This document shows, piece by piece, positions 1 to 6,339 of a stretch of DNA of 10,210 bases (within the stretch, counting starts at the first letter, position 1; each line of letters starts with the position of its first letter). Origin of the DNA: Thiotrichaceae bacterium (GTDB lineage: Bacteria; Pseudomonadota; Gammaproteobacteria; Thiotrichales; Thiotrichaceae); NCBI GenBank assembly GCA_027008885.1, contig JALVDQ010000254.1, positions 1 to 10,210 of the forward strand, in the 5' to 3' direction. Under the pieces are notes generated by a model. That model saw only the letters and a program-made list of their open reading frames with translations, was not told the DNA's origin and did no database searches. The translations under genes and the position numbers were made by a program.

Positions 1-1688
1 TTAAGATTTATCAGCTGCCTGTCTAAACTCACTTCACCCTCTACCGAAAGTGGTTTGTCGCCCTGTTTAATATCCTTATAGGCAAGCTTGCTGGCAGTAA
101 CACCAAGCTTCAGGTTTGGCTTGTTGATGGTTCCCCCCAGGTGACCGCTGCCATTGATACTACCAGCGAGCAGTGGCGATAATTGATGCAAATTATTTGC
201 TGCAATTTTCCAGTTGAGATTAAAGGGTTCGCTCGCCTGTCCACTGGCAACTAATTTATTATTGCCTGTTTTTAACATCAGGTTTTTGACCTGGAGAGCA
301 CCCGCCTGATTCAGAGCTAATTTTCCTTTTAAGAATAATGTCTCTCTGCCTTGTTTAAATTCCTTGTAAGCCAGATGATTAGCACTCAGATCAAGATTGA
401 CCTCGGGCTTGTTAAGCCTGCCCTTGAGCGAGCCGCTTCCCTTGATACTGCCTGCAATGCCCAGGTTTGCCATACTTTTCGGAATAACCTGGCTGATATT
501 TTTGGCATCTACTTTCCATTTCAGGTTAAAGGGTTCATTTGCCCTTCCAGTCAGGCGCACATTGTTATTGCCCAGCTGCACATCAAGATCATCCGTTGTG
601 AGGATTCCCTCACGCAAGCTTATTCCCCCTGCTGCCTTAAGATCAAGTTTTCGTAACTTGCCTTCAAGGGAAATAATCTTGACTTTATTTTCCAGTCTTT
701 TGTCAATGTAGCTTCCGCTATACCGAAGCGTGGTATTTAGTGTCGCCGGCCACTCAGGCAAAAAATCTTTAGTCTTTAGCTGCTCTCCTTCCAGCAGGAA
801 ATTCCAGACTATTTCAGGGTTCCAGAGCAGGCGACCCTTGGCATTAACCCTGCCCTTGTCGCCATGCAGGATAATTTTTTCAAAATAAACATGCTTATAG
901 TCCCCCTGTCCCACAAGGTCTATGGTCTGCTTGCCTGATGCGTCATGCCGGTGTTCTATGCTGCCATCAAACTTGTAATTGGTTAGCGTACCCGCAAGCT
1001 GAACATCTCCCTTAAAATCGCCTAACTTGGGGTGCTTGAATGAGACGCTTCCCGAGGTTCTAAGGTCATGCGGCTGATCCATATTAAGCCTGCCTTCTGT
1101 AACATTAATAAGCAACGGCTCACCGAGTATAATCGGGTTTCCGCTCAAGCGTCTGAAGAACAGCTTGCCATCAGTAATGGTTACTTTTTTTAACTGAATA
1201 TTTTTTATTTGAAAAAGTAAATCCCTGCTTCCCGGATCATCAGGAATATCCTGGGTAATTTGCAATGAATCCAGTTGCACCAGGTGGGCATTAAGATTCA
1301 AAGGCAAGCCAAAATTTGGTAAAGAGGTGACATCACCGCCTGAACTACCCGTGTTTTCTAGGTTGATATTCAAACGTCCGGCAGTCACTTTTTCTGCAAC
1401 CAGCCTGCCACGATCCGTATCATAATACTGAATCTTTAAATCCACATCGCTAAGCGAAATACTGTCTCCATCATCCCACTTGATTTGGTCAATATGCAGA
1501 CCAGACAGAAGGCTCCCTGAAACTCCCCTGATTGTCAGTTCTTTTAATGACGAATCAGCAACCGTAGCCAGCATTTTGACACCAAATGGCGTCAAAAAAA
1601 GCACGACAGAAAGCAGCAGCACAAACAGGGTCGCCACCATCAATAAAGACAAAGGCGAAAACAGGTAGTCGTTTAAATGCTTTCTCAC
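1..1688 (-). CDS. tamB: TamB, translocation and assembly module inner-membrane component (5' part only)
   Basis: TamB is the inner-membrane-anchored partner of TamA. It spans the periplasm as a long hydrophobic beta groove, is needed for insertion of some outer-membrane proteins, and is implicated in lipid transport to the outer membrane (family knowledge). I translated this frame by hand: it is open for 562 codons and runs off the left edge, so the C-terminal TamB domain (DUF490) is not seen. The start is GTG, overlapping the tamA stop as GTGA. Residues 10-32 form a hydrophobic signal-anchor helix, followed by the family-like stretch GSLLSGLHIDQIKW near residues 58-71. Beta-rich, low-complexity sequence follows. 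Residues about 362-463 and 464-562 are two clearly related copies of a roughly 100-residue module. E. coli TamB has about 1260 residues, so less than half is present here. Position directly after tamA supports the call. Confidence 0.93.
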   Translation of the reverse strand, partial: MRKHLNDYLFSPLSLLMVATLFVLLLSVVLFLTPFGVKMLATVADSSLKELTIRGVSGSLLSGLHIDQIKWDDGDSISLSDVDLKIQYYDTDRGRLVAEKVTAGRLNINLENTGSSGGDVTSLPNFGLPLNLNAHLVQLDSLQITQDIPDDPGSRDLLFQIKNIQLKKVTITDGKLFFRRLSGNPIILGEPLLINVTEGRLNMDQPHDLRTSGSVSFKHPKLGDFKGDVQLAGTLTNYKFDGSIEHRHDASGKQTIDLVGQGDYKHVYFEKIILHGDKGRVNAKGRLLWNPEIVWNFLLEGEQLKTKDFLPEWPATLNTTLRYSGSYIDKRLENKVKIISLEGKLRKLDLKAAGGISLREGILTTDDLDVQLGNNNVRLTGRANEPFNLKWKVDAKNISQVIPKSMANLGIAGSIKGSGSLKGRLNKPEVNLDLSANHLAYKEFKQGRETLFLKGKLALNQAGALQVKNLMLKTGNNKLVASGQASEPFNLNWKIAANNLHQLSPLLAGSINGSGHLGGTINKPNLKLGVTASKLAYKDIKQGDKPLSVEGEVSLDRQLINL

Positions 1689-3505
1689 AGGTCAGAACCT
1701 ATGCTCAGATGCAAATGGGGATCTTTAAAGTCATCCCGGGGAAAGCCAATATCAATGCGCACCGGACCAATCGGTGACTTGTAACGAGCGCCCACACCCA
1801 GTCCGGTGTATAATTTGTAGTCACTCCAGTCATGAAACGCATTGCCGGTATCAACAAATGCCGCTACACTCCATTCATCAGTAATCGGGTACTGGTATTC
1901 AAGACTTAAGTTGAGTAAATTTTTACCGCCTAATACCTTGCCAGGACGCTCGGGATCAGGCTCTCCAAGACTTTCATAAGAATAGCCACGCACACTATTG
2001 CCCCCGCCAGCAAAAAAGCGCAAGCTTTTGGGTAGGTTTCCAAAGTTGTTTACAGCCGTCGCACCCAGATGAAACCTGCCGATAAAACGGGATTTTCCCA
2101 GTGTTGTGATCGCTTTGCCGAGTATTTCTCCCTGTAATATATCCTGATCACTTAAAAGGCTTTTACCCGCAGCCTTTAAGGATAATTTTAATCTCCAGCC
2201 ATAACTTGGATAAAGCAGATTGTCCGCGCTGGTTTTTTCCAGTCCTACGCCAAAGAGTAGCGTATTGGTACTTTTTCCTACAACATTGGTTTTATCAAGC
2301 AACAAGCCAATAGACTCGGTGCGAATCCAGCCATTATCATGTTTGCGCGTATAGATTCCGCCAATATTGATGCTACGGCTGCGTACATCGCCGTTTTTAT
2401 CCTGCTTCAGGTCAAAATTATAAACAAGATGATTGTCTTCCGGATTTTTTCGGGGGCTCACCAGTTTTAAGGATAAACCAGAGAGGTTTTCCGCGTACTG
2501 TGCTTTTACCTTGAGCTTTTTGCCAGAATTTCCTGTCCAGCGGCGATCCATTTCAGCAGAAATTCGTCCACCTGTATCCGAGCCATAACCAACCTTGAAC
2601 TTATAGGCATTTCGCTTGTTTCGCTCCAGTGTTATCTTGATTGGAATCTGATTATTTTTTGCCTGATCATGCAATACATCGACTTTAACCAGTTTAAAAT
2701 AACCGCTTTGCTGTAATAATTGCTGTTGTCTGATCAAATCCTCTGTTTTATAAACCGCACCCTGCTTGAGAATAAGGAATTTGCGAATTGCCTTGTCTGA
2801 CAGAACTTCCTGGTCAATATTGATTTTTCCGTAGCGGTAACGCTTTCCCGTATTCATAACCAGATTAATGCGTGCCTGGTGGGTGAGGGGGTTTACGGTA
2901 ATAATGTGTTTGCTAAATTCTGCATCAAAATAGCCCAGCGACAGGGCAGCTTCTGAGAGACTGGTTTTATAATCAGTGTATTTCTGATGATTAAACTCAT
3001 CCCCGATTTCATAAGGGCGTTTTTTCAGTATCTCCAGTATTCTGGGCTGAAAACTACCTTCTCCCGTCACCTGGATATTTTGGGAGACTACTTTAACAGG
3101 GCGACCCGGAGTAATTCTTAAACGCAACTTCCAGCAACCATCAACCATTTTTCCGCCAGAACGAAACTCTGCATCATAATAGCCAAGCGCGCGGGATGCC
3201 TTGCGCAGGTGTTTTTTTACGGTTGTAAAAAACTGCTTGACTTCAGCACGATCTGCCCTGCATTCAGGAATTGTCAGTGGCATGTGTAATTCAATATTTT
3301 TCTTTAGCTCACCCTCAACCCCGCTTACCGTTATACTGGCAAGACGTGTTGCGTTTGCACTATCTTTGTCTTTGGTTTTGTTTTTAGCGGCAGCGAGTAC
3401 CGCTGCCGCAGCAAGCTTTTCCTTTTTCGACAGCTTTGCCTCTACTGATACCGACAAGGGGATCAATAGCAAACAGGTAAAAGTGGCTAGAATTTTTGCT
3501 GTCAT
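1685..3505 (-). CDS. tamA: TamA, Omp85-family outer-membrane assembly protein
   Basis: This outer-membrane beta-barrel protein of the Omp85/BamA superfamily works with TamB in the translocation and assembly module. It has 606 residues against about 577 in E. coli. Residues 1-23 are a signal peptide (MTAKILATFT start, cleavage near VEA). An Ala/Lys-rich linker follows to about residue 52. Three POTRA-like domains lie near 55-132, 135-217 and 222-298, with ALGYYDAEF and LGYFDAEF typical of the POTRA helix-strand turn. The barrel fills 299-606, and the Omp85 loop-6 signature VRGY is at 505-508 after FFAGGGNS. The protein ends in SIGSDL, like the Leu-terminated enterobacterial TamA rather than the usual terminal Phe. 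Cys83 and Cys124 in the first POTRA could form a disulfide (inference). The start lies 9 bp after the dacB stop without a good Shine-Dalgarno site, suggesting translational coupling. The stop overlaps the tamB start by 4 bp. Confidence 0.95.
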   Translation of the reverse strand: MTAKILATFTCLLLIPLSVSVEAKLSKKEKLAAAAVLAAAKNKTKDKDSANATRLASITVSGVEGELKKNIELHMPLTIPECRADRAEVKQFFTTVKKHLRKASRALGYYDAEFRSGGKMVDGCWKLRLRITPGRPVKVVSQNIQVTGEGSFQPRILEILKKRPYEIGDEFNHQKYTDYKTSLSEAALSLGYFDAEFSKHIITVNPLTHQARINLVMNTGKRYRYGKINIDQEVLSDKAIRKFLILKQGAVYKTEDLIRQQQLLQQSGYFKLVKVDVLHDQAKNNQIPIKITLERNKRNAYKFKVGYGSDTGGRISAEMDRRWTGNSGKKLKVKAQYAENLSGLSLKLVSPRKNPEDNHLVYNFDLKQDKNGDVRSRSINIGGIYTRKHDNGWIRTESIGLLLDKTNVVGKSTNTLLFGVGLEKTSADNLLYPSYGWRLKLSLKAAGKSLLSDQDILQGEILGKAITTLGKSRFIGRFHLGATAVNNFGNLPKSLRFFAGGGNSVRGYSYESLGEPDPERPGKVLGGKNLLNLSLEYQYPITDEWSVAAFVDTGNAFHDWSDYKLYTGLGVGARYKSPIGPVRIDIGFPRDDFKDPHLHLSIGSDL

Positions 3506-3514
3506 AGAGTGGAA

Positions 3515-5161
3515 TTACTGCTCAAAACACCAGCGAAGCAGAGCATTTTGTATTTTGGCACCTCGTCCTCCTCCGGTTTTTTTACCGTTGTGCTGTATCA
3601 CTATGACCAGGCGCTTGCCACTGCGGTTCAGCATATAACCGGAAATTGCAGTCACATAATTCAGCGTTCCGGTTTTTAAATGGCTGCGTCCACGCAAATC
3701 TTCACGTCGAAAGCGGTTAACCAGTGTGCCATCAACCCCGGGCAAGGATAACGATGCCATAAATTCGGGCATATAGGCATCACGATAGGCTGTTTCCAGC
3801 AGTGAACCCATTTGCCGTGCGGTGATTTTTGCGATTCTTGATAAACCTGATCCGTTTTCCATTTGTATACCGTTAGTATTAATATTATTTTCGGCTAGTA
3901 TCTGTAAGATTGCGCGACGCCCTTTTTCCGGAGTCGCAGGCGCGCCATAGCGTCTGGCACCCAAAGTTAACAATAACTGTCGTGTCATCACATTATTGCT
4001 CCATTTATTAATCAGACGTATCTGTTGACCCAGTGTGGGTGAGCTATACACATGAAAACGCTCATCCCCTGACTGAACCCGTCCGATTTTTAAATGCCCT
4101 TTCAAAACCCCGTGTAAATCAGTCCAGAAATCACGAAACGCATTAAACGCATGTTCTTCTGGTGTAGAAACGCTACGCAGAATAAATTGCTGCTTGCAAT
4201 CTGCCGCATAGTTACCCTTGATAACCAGTTTCCCCGATTTATTTCTTGAAAATTTTGGTCTGTAATGTGATTTACGACATTTTCCCCGCGTAAGCTTTAT
4301 CTGGTTATCAAAATCAAAACCGATAATCTTTGGCAATGGAATAACATCGACACGACCCCATGAATTTTTTTTCTTGTTCTTGTTTTTCCCCTGTTTATTT
4401 TTTTTTCTTGTTATAAGGTCAGACGCTTGCTTGTTCTTGTTTAAAACAGGTCTGAATAAAAACCGTGTCGCCTGAAAATTAAACATCAGTGCCGACACCT
4501 GTGCATTATAAACCCTAAATGGTTTTCCATCAAAGGCGCCCGGATCATAGGCAGGTAATGAAAAATAGCTATTGTCTATAATCACATCGCCCTGAATCTC
4601 CTTTAAGCCTTTGTCTCTCAGTGTTTTTACCAGTTTCCAGAAGTTTTCATAAACCAGAAAGGGATCGCCATAACCCTTTAAAATCAGGTCACCTGCCAAT
4701 ACGCCATCTTCCAGCTTTCCCCGCAGCCAAACCTCGGTACGCCAGGAGTAATTGGGTCCGAGTTCCTTCAGTGCGGCATAGGTTGTAAGCAGCTTCATTG
4801 TCGATGCCGGACTGCGCAACACATCCGCATTATGTTCCAGCAACGGTTTGCTGGCGTTTAAATCACGCACATAGATGCTTATATTTTCTTCCGGAATTTT
4901 GTATTTTTTTAAAACATTCTTTATAGAACTAGGTAATGCCTGCGCTGGCTTTGGTTCATTTTCTGCGTCAAAGTGCATTTTGGCCAGAGCCGGAGCGCTC
5001 TTTTTGGCATTAGTTGTTTTTTTTGAATTTTCTGTATTGTTTTTTATCGTATCCTTTGTCGTATCTTTGGCATACGCAGGTACAGACAAGGCACACCAGG
5101 AAAGAACCAGAGTGACAAGAAAACAGCGCCATAAATGCACCTTTTTAAGATTAAAATCCAT
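3515..5161 (-). CDS. dacB: DacB/PBP4-type D-alanyl-D-alanine carboxypeptidase/endopeptidase (peptidase S13)
   Basis: This periplasmic low-molecular-mass class C penicillin-binding protein trims terminal D-Ala from peptidoglycan stems and can cut DD-crosslinks. I start it at ATG 5161 (548 residues), because a signal peptide begins there (basic DFNLKKVH, then hydrophobic LWRCFLVTLVLSW, cleavage near AYA at residue 31) and GAGGAA lies 11 bp upstream. The GTG at 5224 would add 21 residues with no ribosome binding site. All three active-site motifs are present: SxxK as STMK at 120-123, SxN as SNN at 388-390, and KTG at 496-498. The protein is longer than E. coli DacB (477 residues). The extra length comes partly from a Thr/Lys/Asn-rich linker after the signal peptide (about 32-60) and partly from a Lys/Asn-rich insertion (about 240-269) encoded by A8 and A9 runs. 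It is 73 bp downstream of trmO and 9 bp ahead of tamA, so it probably shares a transcript with tamAB. Confidence 0.94.
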   Translation of the reverse strand: MDFNLKKVHLWRCFLVTLVLSWCALSVPAYAKDTTKDTIKNNTENSKKTTNAKKSAPALAKMHFDAENEPKPAQALPSSIKNVLKKYKIPEENISIYVRDLNASKPLLEHNADVLRSPASTMKLLTTYAALKELGPNYSWRTEVWLRGKLEDGVLAGDLILKGYGDPFLVYENFWKLVKTLRDKGLKEIQGDVIIDNSYFSLPAYDPGAFDGKPFRVYNAQVSALMFNFQATRFLFRPVLNKNKQASDLITRKKNKQGKNKNKKKNSWGRVDVIPLPKIIGFDFDNQIKLTRGKCRKSHYRPKFSRNKSGKLVIKGNYAADCKQQFILRSVSTPEEHAFNAFRDFWTDLHGVLKGHLKIGRVQSGDERFHVYSSPTLGQQIRLINKWSNNVMTRQLLLTLGARRYGAPATPEKGRRAILQILAENNINTNGIQMENGSGLSRIAKITARQMGSLLETAYRDAYMPEFMASLSLPGVDGTLVNRFRREDLRGRSHLKTGTLNYVTAISGYMLNRSGKRLVIVIQHNGKKTGGGRGAKIQNALLRWCFEQ

Positions 5162-5172
5162 CCCCTTATATA

Positions 5173-5178
5173 TTCCTC
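5173..5178 (-). promoter_or_regulatory. Ribosome binding site of dacB
   Basis: On the minus strand the sequence is GAGGAA, 11 bp upstream of the ATG at 5161. The spacing is slightly long, but there is no comparable site ahead of the upstream GTG at 5224. This decides the start in favour of the ATG, which also gives the better signal peptide. A second purine run (AAGGGG) directly abuts the ATG and is too close to be the functional site. Confidence 0.6.
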
Positions 5179-5234
5179 GTTGTTGTCGTAGTTTATTGTA
5201 ATTGTAAATTTTATGAAGCTTCACAGAGTCAGGC

Positions 5235-5945
5235 TCAAGTCACCAAGGACAGCACCTTAATTAAACGATTTTCGCAATATTGCCAGCGCAGGTCAAAATC
5301 ACAGAGTTTCATGGCGTAAACTCGCTCGCTGACCACGCCCTGTTGATACGAAGGTCGCGGATCAAGCTGTAATATTTCCTCAATCATTTTTTTGAGTGCC
5401 TTGCCTAAACGCTGTTCAGCCTGTTGGCACTGCCTTAATGCCAGTGGTGTAAATTCAACCTGCATCTTGATTTGTGGCTTGCTGCTGGCAAATCCGCCTT
5501 TTGCTTCAGGCAGTGCGTCAATGTAGGGCAGATAGGGTTTGATGTCCAGAATCGGCGTTTTATCCAGCAAATCACAGGAACCAAGCTGCAAGACTATGCC
5601 TGATTGCCGCTCTTCGATGCCTAATAGTTCCACCACCGACAAACCGACGGGATTGGGTCGAAACGGAGAGCGCGAGGCGAAAACACCCACCCTGGTATTA
5701 CCGCCCAGACGCGGTGGTCGCACCATTGGCTGCCATCCCTGTTGCAGGTTCTTGTGAAAAACAAAGCTCAGCCAGAGATGTGAAAAACCTTGCAGGGAGC
5801 GCACACTTTCTTCAGAAAACTGCTTGTCCAGATGTAATTCAGCCGTAGCTGTTTTTACCAGACCAGGTTGTCGTGGAATGCCGAATTTCTCCTTGAAGCA
5901 GGATGAAATCGTAGCAATAGCGGAAAAGTGGAATGTCTCTGGCAT
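5235..5945 (-). CDS. trmO: TrmO (TsaA/YaeB), tRNA (adenine(37)-N6)-methyltransferase
   Basis: TrmO uses S-adenosylmethionine to methylate t6A37 of threonine tRNAs to m6t6A, refining decoding (family knowledge). The 236 residues match E. coli YaeB/TrmO (235) almost exactly. Family signatures seen are: EKFGIPRQPGLV at residues 19-30, HLWLSFVFH at 56-64, RVGVFASRSPFRPNPVG at 85-101, LDIKPYLPYID at 133-143, and the C-terminal DPRPSY (195-200) and DFDLRW (216-221). The UPF0066 beta-barrel domain occupies the first 150 residues or so. The start is ATG, with the family-typical FHFSAIATI right behind it, but no convincing Shine-Dalgarno site precedes it. The upstream leader is occupied by a palindromic repeat element whose end is only 10 bp from the start codon. 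The next gene, dacB, follows after 73 bp. The functional link to dacB-tamAB is not obvious. Confidence 0.95.
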   Translation of the reverse strand: MPETFHFSAIATISSCFKEKFGIPRQPGLVKTATAELHLDKQFSEESVRSLQGFSHLWLSFVFHKNLQQGWQPMVRPPRLGGNTRVGVFASRSPFRPNPVGLSVVELLGIEERQSGIVLQLGSCDLLDKTPILDIKPYLPYIDALPEAKGGFASSKPQIKMQVEFTPLALRQCQQAEQRLGKALKKMIEEILQLDPRPSYQQGVVSERVYAMKLCDFDLRWQYCENRLIKVLSLVT

Positions 5946-5980
5946 AATTAATATTTCAAGTTTCAGAGTTCAAATCTAGC

Positions 5981-6026
5981 GTTACGCAGAGGAACACAGA
6001 GATATTCGCAGAGAGCCGCAGAGATT
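5981..6026 (+). repeat. Left arm: four CGCAGAG-type heptads at 10/12/10-bp spacing
   Basis: Heptads start at 5985 (CGCAGAG), 5995 (CACAGAG, one change), 6007 (CGCAGAG) and 6017 (CGCAGAG). The steps of 10, 12 and 10 bp are close to the helical repeat. The arm is the inverted counterpart of 6101-6146. Confidence 0.75.
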
Positions 6027-6100
6027 GTAAAAAAGAGGGAAAACAATTTACACTTTTTTCGTTTGCACACTTCCTTCGTTTGCTACATTTTTATAATGTT

Positions 6101-6146
6101 AACTCCGTGGTTCTCTGCGAAAAACTCTGCGACTCTCTGCGTTACT
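6101..6146 (-). repeat. Right arm: mirrored heptad array
   Basis: On the plus strand, CTCTGCG-type heptads start at 6103 (CTCCGTG, degenerate), 6113, 6125 and 6135. They have the same 10/12/10-bp steps as the left arm, in inverted orientation. The degenerate heptad is innermost here but second from the outside in the left arm, so the two arms have diverged independently. Confidence 0.75.
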
Positions 6147-6207
6147 TAAACTGAATGGCTGGAATCAATGTTTCTATGCTGTTTTTGAACTCCGAAACTT
6201 GAGTTGC

Positions 6208-6275
6208 GTAGGGTTGGTGCAGCCATGCGCAAGCAACCGAATCTTGGTTGCTTGCGTAAACTCCAGCAACCCTAC
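6208..6275. repeat. 68-bp palindromic stem-loop element between gatB and trmO
   Basis: The outer arms GTAGGGTTG (6208-6216) and CAACCCTAC (6267-6275) are perfect inverted repeats. So are the inner arms CGCAAGCAACC (6228-6238) and GGTTGCTTGCG (6246-6256), around a 7-nt loop GAATCTT. The 10-11 nt between outer and inner arms pair only partly. The whole forms a strong hairpin on either strand. It lies 65 bp beyond the gatB stop, so it could mark or protect the 3' end of the gatCAB transcript. No T-run follows on the minus strand, so I call it a repeat rather than an intrinsic terminator. Confidence 0.75.
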
Positions 6276-6339
6276 AATACATGCTTTGTCTTCTGTTCCT
6301 CAGTCCTGCGCTACCCATCCCCCCCTTTTTTTATATATT

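Larger units (their letters stand above)
5956..6202. repeat. MITE-like palindromic element with near-perfect terminal inverted repeats
   Basis: The ends are TCAAGTTTCAGAGTTCAAA (5956-5974) and its inverted copy at 6184-6202, with 18 of 19 positions matching. Inside lie two inverted arms (5981-6026 and 6101-6146) that align without gaps and match at about 33 of 43 positions. Each arm carries four CGCAGAG-type heptads. The centre (about 6027-6100) is AT-rich and includes a 17-bp direct repeat pair (6052-6068 and 6069-6085, 13 of 17 matching). There is no open reading frame and no obvious target-site duplication. Size, terminal repeats and lack of coding capacity fit a miniature inverted-repeat or REP-like element. 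That identification is inferred, because no second copy is visible in the window. Confidence 0.7.
5946..6339. other. 394-bp intergenic region without a gene
   Basis: Between the trmO start and the gatB stop I find no credible open reading frame on either strand and no tRNA-like fold. The content is the 247-bp palindromic element, a 5-bp spacer, the 68-bp palindrome, and about 64 bp of unassigned sequence. That last part includes a homopolymer junction of seven C and seven T (6319-6332 on the plus strand). I cannot point to a confident promoter for trmO; a TACAAT at 6029-6024 on the minus strand has only a poor -35 match. Confidence 0.7.

Noticed and set aside
351..711. Two overlapping plus-strand open frames (351-656 and 397-711)
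   Set aside because: They lie antisense to the continuous tamB frame, which I translated and found open from 1688 to the window edge. Their products resemble no family, and codon-level constraint belongs to tamB.
1..1688. Possible frameshift or pseudogene in tamB because no long ATG-initiated frame spans it
   Set aside because: Codon-by-codon reading shows no in-frame stop. The frame is simply GTG-initiated and cut by the window edge.
5214..5223. TGAAGCTTCA, a perfect 10-bp palindrome between trmO and dacB, considered as a terminator or operator
   Set aside because: It has no loop and no following T-run, and a 10-bp palindrome is too short to support a specific claim.
5162..5224. Extended dacB start (GTG at 5224)
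   Set aside because: It adds 21 hydrophilic residues before the signal peptide and has no ribosome binding site. The ATG at 5161 has both a proper signal peptide and GAGGAA upstream.
6092..6097. Perfect TATAAT on the plus strand in the repeat element's AT-rich centre
   Set aside because: No -35-like hexamer stands at 16-18 bp upstream, and it would drive transcription antisense into gatB. AT-richness explains it.
5985..6141. Regularly spaced repeated heptads considered as a CRISPR array
   Set aside because: Repeat units are 7 bp with 3-5 bp spacers and are arranged in two inverted arms. There are no 25-35 bp repeats or unique spacers and no cas gene.
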